A stretch of 64,000 nucleotides of DNA from Datisca glomerata (taxonomy: Eukaryota > Streptophyta > Magnoliopsida > Cucurbitales > Datiscaceae). Positions within the stretch are counted from its first letter, which is position 1. The number at the start of each line of letters is the position of its first letter. The translations under genes and the position numbers were made by a program. Shown here one piece after another: positions 35,663 through 47,870 of the stretch. The DNA is taken from NCBI GenBank assembly GCA_003255025.1, contig QANY01009128.1:1054547-1118546 (forward strand). The letters run 5' to 3'. The notes under the pieces are model-generated. The model had not been told where the DNA came from, did no database searches, and worked only from the letters and a program-made list of their open reading frames with translations.

Positions 35663-38600
35663 ATCCTGATTCAGAGAGTAGTCTGAGCTTGCTAATCATT
35701 TTTCAATATTAGAACCCTTTTTCCATGTGGCACTTGTCGTCCTGCCCCCTGTTCTGTCATTCACGTTGTCATTTATATTGCCTTTGCATTTAATTGACAA
35801 GAAAATGATTATTACTACGAATATAGACCTCTCGTTATGGACATTTAGAATCTCTGCGGTACAATGAGATTTGGTTCAACATTTTTACTTGACAATTATT
35901 TACAGGAGTGTCTGCTTGGCCTTTTGAGTTCGAAGACAGTGATTTATATTACTCATCAAGTAGAGTTTTTACCTACTGCTGATCTTATCCTGGTAAGTGC
36001 TATAATAATTTTACATTAATGACTAGCAATATAATCATCGTTTTTTTCCGATTAGCTACGTCTTAACAGTGATGTATACCTTGTTTATATAGGTCATGAA
36101 AGATGGAAGGATTACTCAAGCTGGAAAGTACAATGATATTCTTAATTCAGGAACCGACTTTATGGAACTTGTGGGTGCACATAAGGAAGCTTTGTCAGCA
36201 CTTGATTCTCTCGAGGCAGGTCCGGTCTCTGAAAATCCATCGATCGGCAAAGAAGACATACTTGTTAATGGTGTTACACCACAGGGAGAGAACGTGGATA
36301 ATATACAAGATGGTAAAGCAAATGGTGCAAACAAATCGAAAGGTCAGCTTGTACAAGAAGAAGAGAGAGAGAAAGGGAGAGTTGGGTTATCAGTTTACTG
36401 GCAATATCTCACATCTGCATATGGAGGAGCTCTCGTGCCGTTTATATTGGTGTTCCAGATTCTCTTTCAAACGCTTCAAATCGGAAGTAACTACTGGATG
36501 GCTTGGGCAACTCCAGTCTCAAAGGACATTAAACCTGCTGTTTCAAGCTCTACGCTTATTCTTGTCTATGTTGCTTTGGCAATTGGAAGCTCTTTCTGTA
36601 TCCTTGCAAGAGCCTCTCTTCTTGTAACTGCTGGTTTCAAGACGGCTACTTTGCTCTTTAATAAAATGCATCTAAGCATTTTCCGCGCACCCATGTCATT
36701 CTTCGACTCCACTCCAAGTGGGCGAATCTTGAACAGAGTAAGTAAGATTACATGTATTATCGCTCAGTTTGATCTTACTTTGAGTATTTAAAATTGACTC
36801 TAACAATAGTGTTATCTACATGCAGGCTTCTACAGACCAAAGTACAGTTGACATGGACATTCCTTTTAGGATCGCTGCTTTCGCCTTCTCAATGATCCAG
36901 CTTTTGGGTATAATTGCAGTGATGTCCCAGGTGGCTTGGCAGGTTTTCATTGTTTTCATCCCGGTGATTGCAATGTGTATATGGTATCAGGTATACTTTC
37001 TGATGACACCTTACGAGATTTCGGTATTTACAGTTGGGTCCATGGAGATAGAGAAGTTATATTAAAAGTTTTGTTTTGCAGCAATATTACATTCCTTCAG
37101 CGAGAGAGCTGGCTCGGCTAATTGGAGTTTGCAAAGCACCAGTTATACAACATTTTTCGGAAACAATTTCTGGGTCGACAACTATTAGGAGCTTTGATCA
37201 AGAATCGAGATTCCAAGACATAAATATGACGCTGACGGATGCATATTCTCGGCCTAAGTTCCATAATGCTGGAGCAATGGAGTGGCTGTGCTTTCGATTG
37301 GATGTACTGTCTTCCATCACATTTGCCTTCTCTTTAGTTTTCTTAATCTCGATCCCCGTGGGAGTCATTGACCCAGGTGAGTGATTCTCAAGCGTCTTTA
37401 TTTATATTTTTTGTTACTTATTTTTCATGTACTGACGGGAAATCTACATTCTCCATGAAGGCATCGCGGGCTTATCTGTGACATATGGGCTGAACCTCAA
37501 CATGTTACAAGCTTGGTTAATATGGAACCTTTGTAATATGGAGAATAAGATTATATCAGTAGAGAGAATACTTCAGTATACTTCTACTCCTAGTGAACCA
37601 CCACTAGTTATAGAAGAAAATCGACCGGATCATACTTGGCCATTGTGTGGAGAAGTTGACATTCGTGATCTGCAGGTACTTTAGTCTATTTTAACTGTTT
37701 CACAAGAACAATAAGTTAATAACATCAAAGTAATTACAACTAATTATCCGGGGCAATACTAGGTTCGTTATTCCCCACAAATGCCACTTGTGTTACGAGG
37801 TATCACGTGTACTTTCCCGGGAGGGAAGAAAACCGGAATTGTGGGGAGAACAGGCAGTGGTAAATCTACTCTCATCCAAACACTCTTCCGAATAGTTGAA
37901 CCTACTGGTGGTCAGATTACGATAGATGGCATCAACATCGGTTTGATTGGACTACACGATTTGCGGTCTCGACTAAGCATCATTCCTCAAGATCCAACCA
38001 TGTTCGAAGGGACTGTAAGAAGCAACTTGGATCCTCTTGAAGAATACACCGATGAACAAATTTGGGAGGTCAGTTGGTTTGAGATTTCATTATTTCCTTT
38101 TAAACCATTGCTTAATATATGAATGTATTGGTGTTTAGGCACTTGATAAATGCCAACTTGGAGAAGAAGTCAGGAAGAAAGAAGGAAAGCTAGATTCAAC
38201 AGGTTGTTTTTCTTTTCTTGATCATTCAATTTAAAAAAAAAAGTTTATATGAAGGATTTTACGTTGTTTAATTGAGTATTCATATTCAAATGATACAGTT
38301 ACGGAAAATGGAGAGAATTGGAGTATGGGTCAGAGGCAACTGGTCTGCCTGGGTCGCGTACTACTCAAGAAAAGCAAGGTGTTGGTCCTTGATGAAGCTA
38401 CCGCATCAGTTGATACAGCAACAGATAATCTGATACAACAAACTCTTCGAGAACATTTTTCCAATTGTACCGTTATTGTAATTGCACATCGAATAACTTC
38501 CGTTCTCGACAGTGACATGGTTCTGCTTCTAAATGATGGTTAGTATTTTGGCATCTAATGTATCAATCTCTTATTTATAGCAACTCTTGTTTAACAGCTC

Positions 38601-38748
38601 TTTGATTTGTCTGGTTCTTGTTTCAGGGCTTGTTGTGGAGTATGATCCTCCAACCAAACTGCTAGAGAACAAGTCTTCTGCTTTTGCTCAGCTTGTATCT
38701 GAGTACACGGTCAGGTCGAACTCCACCTTCGAAAAGTTGAGTCTATAG
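32769..38748 (+). CDS. ABCC3: ABC transporter, subfamily C (MRP type), ABCC3-like, ten exons
   Basis: Full-size ABCC exporter, probably tonoplast. Relatives move glutathione conjugates and other organic anions into the vacuole. Exons: 32769-35192, 35906-35992, 36093-36737, 36826-36990, 37082-37376, 37461-37675, 37763-38068, 38139-38202, 38299-38538, 38627-38748. They sum to 4563 nt (1520 aa), all with GT-AG introns and consistent phases. Order: TMD0 (about 30-210), first transmembrane domain (about 310-600), NBD1 with Walker [10 protein letters not shown] 678-686, LSGGQ 768-772 and Walker B Asp792-Asp793, second transmembrane domain in exons 3-6, NBD2 with Walker [10 protein letters not shown] 1305-1313, signature NWSMGQ 1407-1412 and Walker B LVLDE ending at Glu1433. 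NBD1 has Asp, not Glu, after Walker B, as usual for ABCC proteins (a degenerate site). No stops or frameshifts. Closest by memory to the Arabidopsis ABCC3 group; exact orthology needs a tree. Confidence 0.95.
35626..35660. repeat. (TA)n microsatellite in ABCC intron 1
   Basis: About 14 TA dinucleotides in the first intron (35193-35905). Confidence 0.85.
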
Positions 38749-39818
38749 TTGAATCCCGAATGACCATAATCTGTCACATTTTGGAGCCTAGACAAGTTTT
38801 TTGATGACGACGAAAATCGAAGTTACAATCATTAAGCACCATGTAGTGTAATTCAATGAATGTAGTTTTGATTAGAGAAAGACTCAAAAGTCTAAAAGTT
38901 GTAAACTTGGAGATACTTAAGGCAGTGATCTAATTAACACGTTTGGAATGCAGTTAAGTACTCTCTACCACTACGTTTGTGATGCTATTTAACAATAATA
39001 TGAGTTGATACATATGATTAAATCTCATACTATACTTACAAGTCACGCTTATCAATATCTTGAAATGTGTAACTTCGTTAAAAATAAAAACAATGTTTCT
39101 ACCACCTTCTATAGTTTATTTACCCTCATACAGTAAAGAATTTTGTAAATACAAAGGTGAAGAGGGTGAGTACATGAGTGGTCTAATCTCTAAAACGTCA
39201 CTGGAGTAATGCCTGAGAGAACGCCAGAAGTTGAAGGGTGAGTACTTTGAACACTCAAGGGAGGTGACAAAATGCTCTCTGTGAAAGGAAATGGAGTTAT
39301 CTCTACGTAGAGTTTTTCTTGTTTCAAATGAAAGAGAAGACCTCTTTTTATAGATGTCATACGGATCGCTTAACTAAGCATACCACCTCAGCACTTGCTG
39401 AGGTGGAAAGGGGAAGATCTAACGCGTGCCAAACCACGGACACTACATGGGCCTTGTAAAGTGGTCGCGATCTAGGACGACTTCGAGGGAACGCACCTAG
39501 CTGATGGGGCTTAGGGGCGTCGTTCACCTAGAGCCTCCTCTCAAAGGGAGCTCTTAAGACTAAATGCCCTTCCCCAGGTGGGAATGTAGCACACATCTAG
39601 TATTCAAATTGGTCATATTGGAGGAGGTGTGTCATTTCCAATACAGCGTAGCCTCGCTCGTAAATCTCGGGCAACCATATGTTCACTCAAGTTTTTGTCA
39701 CTTGACTTAGTGGTTTGTAAAGTAATAACACATTGTAATAGCATAACGATACGTTTATCCAAAGTGTGTAACTGTCATTCTCACGTATAGTCACAGAGGT
39801 GATCTAGGCACCTCATGG
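38749..39818. other. ABCC 3' flank and unclassified repeat-like DNA
   Basis: The first 300 bp are the probable 3' UTR and flank of the ABCC gene. About 39130-39790 is GC-richer, has no ORF, and looks like part of an LTR or other repeat. It probably continues at 40218 beyond the inserted MITE. I cannot classify it. Confidence 0.35.
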
Positions 39819-40217
39819 TAGAGGTGTTCACGATTCGGTTCGGTTGGTTTTTTGGCAAAAACCCGAACCGAATCGAAACTTCGGTTTGGCAATAAAACTG
39901 ACTGAACCGTGAATGCTAAAAGAACCGAACCGAACTGTGAGTTTCGGTTCGATTCGGTTCTTCGGTTCGGTATCATTAATTTAAAAAATCTTTTTTAAAT
40001 GAGAATTATTGAAAAAAATAATATATAATCAAAAATTTGTTTCGGTTCGGTTTAGTTTTATATGAAATTATATATAAAAAATAAACATAAAATATATTGA
40101 TTTACTATTTCGGTTTGGTTCGAAAACCACTGAATTTTTGAACCGAACCGAACCAAACTAAACACATATAAAGAACCGACCGAACCAATCATTTTCAGTT
40201 CGGTTTGAACACCCCTA
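39819..40217. mobile_element. hAT-like MITE with 8-bp target duplication
   Basis: Ends TAGAGGTGTTCA and TGAACACCCCTA form a terminal inverted repeat. Flanking 8-mers CCTCATGG (39811-39818) and CCCCATGG (40218-40225) match at 7 of 8 positions, as expected for hAT insertion. The 399-bp body is full of GGTTCGG motifs and has no coding. It is the best-preserved member of the family also seen at 1-911 and 8219-9129. Confidence 0.85.
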
Positions 40218-40450
40218 CCCCATGGGGGCTTCTCGCCAAATCCCCATAGGGGCGGCACCCCTTGGTGCTCTCATAGGGGCAGCACCCCATGGTGTCCCCA
40301 TGGAGCAACACCTCATGTCGTCCCTCTGGGGGCGGAGGGTTTCTCACCCAGACCCCCATGAGGTGGGCACCTTATGGGGGTTTCTCACTTAGCCACCGTG
40401 GTGTCCCCACGTGGGCGACATCTCGTGAGGGTCGTGCTTCGCGACGAATT
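40218..40450. repeat. GC-rich block of CCCCATGGGG-like motifs
   Basis: Irregular repeats of 'ccccatgggg', 'ggggc(g/a)gcacccc' and 'tttctcac(c/t)' stand out from the AT-rich surroundings. No coding is evident. It is likely part of the repeat interrupted by the MITE. Confidence 0.5.
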
Positions 40451-40553
40451 AAAATTGGGGAAGTCAACTCTCATGTACAAATTTTGAGTGCTATGTACTC
40501 CTAGAAAGTAATTTACAAGTAAATTCTTCTTAGAAGCATTTCATACGTTCAGT

Positions 40554-40634
40554 ATCAGTTGGAGCATGCTCTTATGCATGGAAATATTGACTAACTCGTA
40601 ACATAAACAACGTGACCAGGTCATCTACTTGGAG
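40554..40634 (+). repeat. First unit of a tandem repeat of about 75 bp split by the solo LTR
   Basis: 'ggagcat(g/a)ctcttatgcatgg' through 'aacaacgtga.ca.gtc' occurs here and again at 43634-43705 with a few differences. Without the LTR the two units would be adjacent. Confidence 0.7.
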
Positions 40635-41204
40635 TGTGACGCCCCGATCCCCGAGGGTTAAGCATACGTAATTTTGAAATCTCCAATTCGAAACAAACCA
40701 TAATTTTGAGAAAATTCTCAAATTGAAAATTCGTAATTTACCATGATGGGAAAAACCCTGATCTTAAATAGCAGAAGCATTAAACTTATCCATGATCGGA
40801 ATCTTAATCATAAAATAGCAGAAGCAATAAAGTGTCTTAAATGCATAATTAATAAAACCTCAAAAACTGAATTAAATTCTGAAATAACGTCAAAACTTGA
40901 AATCTATAATCCATGAAACTTTCACTCATCATAATTCGTAGAAAATCATATCGTAAAATAAACTACTTTAATAACCAAGTTTAACAGAAAACGTTTTCCT
41001 AAGTTTTTAATCAAATCATAAACTGAAAACATAAATTCATCTGATCTAACTGGTTATGGCAGTCTCCCACTCATGCTGCTCGCCATCACCACCTGCATCA
41101 TAATTAACTGTGGGGGGAATGAGTATTTTAAAGTACTCAGTAAGCAAACTTACATAATAACATACTTCCACATGTCATAAATGCAATCATGGCATAACAT
41201 AATT

Positions 41205-41395
41205 GAACTTGACATATAACATAAATGAAATAAAATAACGTACTTGATCATGACATAACATAACTGAACTTGACATATAACATAAATGAAATAAAGTAAC
41301 GTACTTGATCATGACAAAACATAACTTAACTTGACATATATCATAAATGAAATAAAATAACGTACTTGATCATGACATGGCTTAACATAGCACAC
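41205..41395 (+). repeat. Three units of about 62 bp
   Basis: 'cataaatgaaataaa(a/g)taacg' and 'tacttgatcatgaca' repeat three times with few changes inside the solo LTR. Confidence 0.85.
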
Positions 41396-42689
41396 AGATA
41401 ACACGTGTCTCAAACGGAATCATTTAACGATCTTAAACATATCTTGGCTTGTCATATCATCTAGTTAACAACCTAATCAGAACTGATCACACGTTAACTG
41501 AAACACATCATGACGAATTGGGCGACGAAATAGATGGCACACATCGGGCGATGAAACAGATGACACTCATTGGGCGACAGACAGATGTCACTCATAGGTG
41601 ATGAAAAACGTGTACAGATGGCAACTCATGAGTGACGGAAAACATTTACAGATAACACCCAATGAATGACCAAAACATGAACAGATGACACCCTATGTGT
41701 GACGAAAGCATGAACAGGTGACACCCCATTCGTTTAACAGAATATAACGTAAACAGTCCTGATTTATTGTTAACTAAAGGTCATGCTTAAGTTCATATTT
41801 ACTTAATTACCACTTGAATGAATTAACCTCATAACTTGCAGAATCCAACGTATGACAAAAATTAATCATATAATGCATACAGATACATATAACAGAATCA
41901 AACATGATAACATACTACGCAAAATCAGTCGTACTCAAACATTTATCTCATGATAATCACATTAATAACTGAACAAAAATCAATTATCAAAGTGTTAACT
42001 AAAAATAATAATTATCGAAAAATGGTTAAACAGATAACAAATACATGATACAATTATAACATCAGAGTCACATCATTATATAAGTCAATTTACCCAAATA
42101 TATTTATGAAAGTAACATGCTTATAGACAATTAAAGCTGATGAGAATAACACATGTAAATTCACTTACACAAGCATATATATTTATCACACATGGGTCAT
42201 ATTACGATATAATTTCACTTACACAAAGCATATACATTTATAACAACGGGAGTCACATCATCATGTAAGCCCACTTACAGCATATATATTTATAACAACG
42301 GGAGTCACATCATTATATAAGTCAACTTACCTGAAGCGGAAGAATGAATTGAACAATTAATGACCTGAAATCCCAAAAAATATAATCGCTAAATTGTTTT
42401 GAAATAAAATAATATAAACACATTTTTAATATCATAAAATAGAAAATATAGATTTAATTAAAACAGTGCAAAACGGTCAGAACGAGGTCAGAAAATAATA
42501 TATCGGGTCCAGAGTCAAAAGATAAAGCTTCGGGTCAAAAGGTTCAGACCCGGCTGGTTCAGACCAGTCCGGTTCGATTTTATCTAATGGACCAGTTCAG
42601 ACCAGTTCGAGTGAGCTGAATCAGTTTGGTTCGATGAACCGGTTCAGAACAGAGCAACTGGGTGCAAGACCCAGTTGCAGAACAGAAAG

Positions 42690-43330
42690 CACAACAAAAC
42701 AGGGAGGGGAAGAGAGAGAGAGAAAATGAGAAGGAGAGAGAAACAAATAGGGGAAGAGAAACAGTGTGGGGATATGAGGGGGGAAGAGAGAGAGGGATGT
42801 AGAGAGAAGCAGAGAGAGATAGAGATAGAGAGAGAAACAGAGGACGAGAGAAAGGAAAAATAGAGGGAAGGGGAAAAGTAGCCTCGGTGATAAACCACCG
42901 GTGATGGCCGAAGCAAAAGGGGAGAGAGAGAGAAAGAAGAAGGATGCATAGAGAGAGAGAACGATAAGGAGAAAGAAACAGAGAAGGAAAAGAAAAGAAA
43001 AACAGTGAGGGAATGAAGAAAGACCAAGGGGATAGCTGAGAAAGAAAAACAGAGGGAGGGAGGGAGAGCAACAAAGGGTTACAAAGAAGCTGAGGAAAAG
43101 AGAAGAGAAAAACAGAGTGGGGAAGAAACAGGGAGAGGAAGACGAAGCAAGGACGAGAGAGAGAGACAAAAACAGAGAGAGAAAGAGATTAAGAAAGAAA
43201 TCAAGAAGGAAAGAGAAGAAGATTACCCAAATTCAATTAGAGAGAGACCAACGAAGGAGAAGAGTTGCTGGCTGTAGGTGGCTGCGTGGGGGAGGAGAGG
43301 CTGCGAGGGGGAGGAGAGGGCTGCGAGAGA
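42690..43330. repeat. Purine-rich (GAGA) tract
   Basis: Dense 'gagagagaaa' sequence on the plus strand. The overlapping 'proteins' on the minus strand (Ser/Leu/Phe-rich) are translations of the opposite pyrimidine strand. Confidence 0.8.
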
Positions 43331-43705
43331 AGGAAATTGTTGTTTTGGAATATATATAATAGGTTAAAGGATGGTTTAGTGTGTATATGCATGTAGTGTG
43401 AGTGATTTTCAATTGAGAGTTGAGATTGCTTAAACAATGATAAAATTGGCTTTGGGTAATACTAGGGTATGCATAAGCATATGGTGTGAGTGAGCTGAAA
43501 TTTAAACTAAACCATATATAATTAAAATTATTTTTCTAAAATTACAAATAATTATTTTTTAAAATCAAATTTCAAAATCATTTTATCTTTGAAATCAATT
43601 TTACAAAAATACATGAAGAGTCGAAATATTACATAGAGCATACTCTTATGCATGGAAATATTGACTAACTCATAACATAAACAACGTGATCAAGTCGTCT
43701 CCTTT

Positions 43706-44112
43706 TCTAAAAACAAGAGTTCTACATCTCGAGCTCACATTATCCAACTAAAGTGAAGATAAGAATTCCAATTGCTGCTATGTTTTTTCACTACCCAAGG
43801 TTACCTGACATATCATCAAATCAAAATCAAATGTGATATATTTTTTCTCTTTCCAATGAAACTCAAGCTTAAGTCTTTTTCTTCTATCTATTGGCTTGTC
43901 ACACCCAACATTCTTCCTCTTTCACATTTTCTTATGCTTCTTCTCATTGTCTCATCTCCTATATTTTCTTTGTTTTTTCATCTCTTGTGTTCCCAATCCA
44001 AACCTTTTTCTTCTACCACATTCTCTTACGTTTGGTTTCATTGTCTTCTTTTCCTAAAACCCACAACCTCCGACTTTACTTACCTTCATTATTGAAAATA
44101 TCAACAATGATT
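43706..44112. other. No gene recognised
   Basis: Pyrimidine-rich, AT-rich DNA. Two overlapping ORFs (43772-44095 and 43891-44175) are hydrophobic and unrelated to any family I know. Confidence 0.4.
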
Positions 44113-45122
44113 CACAATAAGAAAAATAGTTTTCCCTACCAGTTTTATGGCGGCAGTTATGCTAACCGCCGGTAAAACTTTTGACTGCAATTTTTAAAAA
44201 TCGCCGCCAAATATTTTACGTTTAGCAGTGGTTTTAAAACATTTTGTGGCGTTTTTAAAACTACCGCTAAATAACCTTTAAATCCCTATTTTTTTCCCCA
44301 AACCCACGTGATCTCCCTCTCTCTCTGCAACAGGCGACGCGAACCTCCGTACTCCTCCACCGTGATTTTCTCTCGTAAACTCCTCCACCGCAAGCTCCCC
44401 CACCGTGAGCTCTTCCACGATCTATAGGTACATACTCGATTCTCGCCCAAAAGCTTTTTTCTCTTCCCATCTTCCCTCTAGACTTTTTACAAAAGCTTTT
44501 CTCTCTATATCTTTGCCCCATAAGATGCTTAATAGATCAAACACACCTAGTTCTTGTGGCACCAACACCAAATAATTACCAGAAAAATCATGGGAATTTG
44601 TCATTTTTGTGTGGAATCAAATGAAACTCAATGAGAAAAAAATAGTGGATTTTGATTACTATGTTATTATAAATTTCTATAAATTCTCAACATGTTGATT
44701 GGAGTATATAGATAGGGAGAGACAAAGTATATATAATTAGCTATGTTATCTAAAAAGGAGAAATGGTGCTCTTAGTTCATTTCTGTCAAAGTTATAATAT
44801 GGTTAGTTTGTTTATTATAATCTAATTATGAATATAGTTAATTGTTTATTGTAATTTTTCTAATTTTTAGTTTATTTAATTTAATAGTCAATAGTTAGAA
44901 TGTGGGTAACTAATTTAATAGAATAATTAGAATATGAGTAGCTAATTTGTTTAGTTAATTGTTTATTATAATTTTCCTATTTTTTTAGTTTATTTAATTC
45001 TTGTAGTGATTGTAACTTATTTGTCTCTGTTCTGTACCTCAATTTGTGACCATGATTTCATTGTGAGTTTGATTTTCATTGTATTGAACTATTTATTATA
45101 ATGTGTTTAGATTGATTTTAAT

Positions 45123-45344
45123 ATGGATAAAAGTTGGATTGAAAAATCTCGAGTTAGTCAAGATTACTTTAATGGAGTTGAGGAGTTTCTTGATTTTGCT
45201 TTTAAAAGAGTTTCTGTAGAGGGTAAGATTTTATGTCCATGTAAACGTTGTGTGAATACGCTGATGAGAATAGGGAGGGTGTGCATGAGCACTTGGTGTG
45301 TAATGGATTTTGCATTGGTTATACACGTTGATTTTTCATGGTGA
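45123..45344 (+). pseudogene. CACTA transposase-associated domain
   Basis: The 73-codon ORF starts 'MDKSWI', then 'SQDYFNGVEEFLDFAF' and a CPCKRCVN cysteine motif. This is the N-terminal domain of plant En/Spm transposases (transposase-associated domain). It is cut short after the motif by a frame change, since the next expected residues do not appear in frame. Confidence 0.8.
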
Positions 45345-45639
45345 ATCCATATTACAAAATTAAAATGGAGAAGAGTTTAGTGAAAGAAATGTGCACCATA
45401 CGTCTGTGTATGAAGCTTGTGATGCCAATATGCATGATTTGTGCGTGATGCATTATAAGTTGTGGATTATGAGAGAGGAACAGATGATTTACAAACGAAA
45501 CCAACTACTAATAATATGAATGAGTAACTAAATGATGCTCAACACTTAGATGTGAATGATTTCTCTGACTTAGTTAGAGATAGTAATGAACTTTTATATC
45601 CAGGATGTAAAAGTTTTTCAAAACTCTCATTTACTGTGA

Positions 45640-46616
45640 ATCTTTACCACCTCAAGTGTTTTCATTGATTGAGTAATGAGGCACTATCAGGGTTGCTTGA
45701 GTTATTGTGTAAAGTTGGATAGGAGTTGCCAAAAACATTTTATGAAACTGCAAATATTATAAAAAAGTTGGGTCTTGGGTATGAAAATTTGTATGCTTGT
45801 CCAAATGACTGCATATTATATTGGAAAGACAAAGAACAAGAACAATCATGTTCTACTTGTCGTACTAAGGAGGGTGATAGTACATCTTAATTTCAATGAA
45901 AAAGGAAAAAGAAGCCAAAAGTTGCTAAAGTGATGTGTTACTTTCCTTTAAAAGAAAGGTTATAGAGATTATACATGTCGCCTAAAACCGCTGACGATAT
46001 GAAATGACATCATGTAGAGCGTATTAAATATGATGTTTTGAGACATCTTGCTGATTCGGCTGCTTAGAAATCATTTGACTCTAGATATACTGAATTCTCA
46101 TCCGAACCACATAATGTCAGACTTGGTTTGGCTAGTGATGGTTTCAACCCATTTGGAGCAATGAGTGTTAGTTATAGCATGTGGCATGTTCTTTTGATTC
46201 CATATAATTTGCTTCATTGGATGTGCATGAAACAAACATCATTGATTCTCCCTACTCTTATCTCTGGGCCTAAAATTCCTGGTAATAATGTTGACGTGTA
46301 TTTGCAACCTTTGATGGAAGAATTGAAAGAATTATGGGATACATGTGTTGATACATATGATGCATCAAGGAAGAAAGTTTTTAAGATGCGTGTCGTTTTG
46401 TTGTGGACGATTAGTGACTTTCCAGGACTAGATAATTTGTCTGGGTGGAGTACACATTCACGTTTTGTTTGCCCTCATTGTAATTATGAGACAGATTATC
46501 AACGCTTGAAATATAGTAAAAAAAATTATTTCATGGGCCATAGGAAATTTTTAGAGCCTGGCTATGCTAAAAAAACAAGAATAAAATGGTACGCAAATCT
46601 TTTTTATTATAAGTAA
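45640..46616 (+). pseudogene. TNP2-like CACTA transposase, decayed
   Basis: Early blocks ('GYENLYACPNDC', a Cys pair 'SCSTCR', 'MCYFPLKERL') are split by stops. From 46128 a 162-codon open piece carries 'DGFNPFG', 'YSMWHVLLIPYNL', 'GPKIPGN' and the 'VCPHCN' motif of the transposase family. The catalytic core downstream of 'FLEPGY' is missing, so it cannot be active. Confidence 0.85.
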
Positions 46617-46867
46617 TATTTTTGTTTTTAGTATTGTGATCAAAATATATATTTTTTTAAACATAATGATAGATGGAGGTGTTGGGGAGAGAGCTCAATG
46701 CGGTCGAACTTTTCATAGAAAATCATGAACGCAAATATGGGAATTAGGTAGATCAAGAATCTACTTTTAGAGCTGTAAAAATTATTTTCAAGTCTATATT
46801 TGTCAATATTTTTTATTTTTTCAACATTTGTCACATATGCGATCGAATTGTTAATTTGTGTTGTAGG

Positions 46868-47223
46868 AGGAAATGCAAGAACTTCTAGCAATCCAAACAC
46901 AGGATCGGAATAATATCACCCCTAGATATGCATTTTTTGAAGTTATGGGTTCAGAACATCCTTGACGAGTCCGTGAAATGGGACTAGGTCCAACTCCCAC
47001 TACTATATTTGGATCGCAGAGCATCCAGTTTTCTGAAGAGGCATTTTTTCCTTGTGCAGAACATGAGAGAGTTAAGTCACACGTCCATGAACTTCAAGAT
47101 GGTCAAGTTCAACTTCAATCTCAAGTGTCGTACCTTATGAAAATGATCCAAGCACAAAATCATCAGTTTTCATCCCCCGACGGTGATCATGTAAGATTTC
47201 TAATGAATATATACTTTACGTAA
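46868..47223 (+). pseudogene. CACTA ORF C-terminal piece (En/Spm-type)
   Basis: 'EMQELLAIQTQD' and 'RYAFFEVMGSEHP', then, after a TGA, 'RVREMGLGPTPTTIF' and a Gln-rich heptad-like stretch (about 47060-47170). This order is that of the C-terminal part of plant Ptta/En/Spm transposase proteins. About 250 bp of broken sequence link it to the TNP2 piece. Confidence 0.7.
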
Positions 47224-47870
47224 TTATAAATTATGTTTATTTCAACACTAATACTAATTTTGTTCACATTTATGTGTTTATAGGATTCTAGAGATCCTCA
47301 GTCAACTTCATGATAGTATAAAGTTCAACGAGGATGAAAAATACTATATTTGCTTAAGTTTGAACTTATATTATTTTTGTATTTAGAATTTGTGAATGTT
47401 TCAATTGATAGATTTTGAATCTTTAAAATTTGTGAATGCTTGAATTTGTGAACGATTAAAATGCAATTTTTTTTTGAATATTTGAATTGATGGACTCTGA
47501 AATATTAAAATTTTTGTATTGATAGATTCTGAAATATGTGATATATAATGTTTTCTAAAACATGTATTTTTGAAAATTATGGAATGTTTAAAAAGCAGAA
47601 AAATATGGCCAAAATTTTAATTTATAACAGTGATTTTGAAGTCTATAGAAGCGGTTTAAAGCTGTCGGAAAAGAGATTTTTTTCTATTTTCGGGCATTTT
47701 GGCGGCGGTTTGAACAGACGGTAAACAAAAAAACGTCGGAAAAGACCCCGTGAAAGATATTTTGGCCCCCATTTGCCGTGAAAGAGAAATAAACCCGTCA
47801 GAAAAGACCCCCATTTGCCGGCGGTCCTCCGCCGTAAATCATTTTGGCGGCTGTTTTAACATATTACTTG

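Larger units (their letters stand above)
40635..43633 (-). mobile_element. Solo LTR, about 3.0 kb, probably Ty3 Tekay/Del type
   Basis: Begins TGTGACGCCCCGATCC and ends AATATTACA, so it has TG..CA ends. Flanks TGGAG (40630-40634) and TAGAG (43634-43638) match at 4 of 5, a plausible 5-bp target duplication. There is no coding across 3 kb. The 'tgtgacgcccc' end and the 'cagtctcccactcatgctg' region resemble long Tekay/Del LTRs read from the minus strand; that match is from memory. Internal arrays: about 62-bp units at 41205-41395 and about 40-bp units at 41510-41735. A purine-rich stretch (42690-43330) gives long meaningless ORFs on both strands. Confidence 0.6.
44113..47870 (+). mobile_element. 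Decayed CACTA (En/Spm) transposon
   Basis: The left end, CACAATAAGAAAAATAG, is a diverged form of the usual CACTACAAGAAAAA terminus. Subterminal repeats 'ggcgg(c/t)' and 'aaaccgcc' occur at 44150-44270 and again in inverted form at 47640-47855. Between them lie a transposase-associated domain, TNP2 transposase pieces and a coiled-coil C-terminal piece, all on the plus strand. A clear right terminus was not found; the boundary is where subterminal repeats stop. Confidence 0.75.

Noticed and set aside
42580..43169. Overlapping Ser/Leu/Phe-rich ORFs
   Set aside because: Translations of a pyrimidine-rich tract within a solo LTR.
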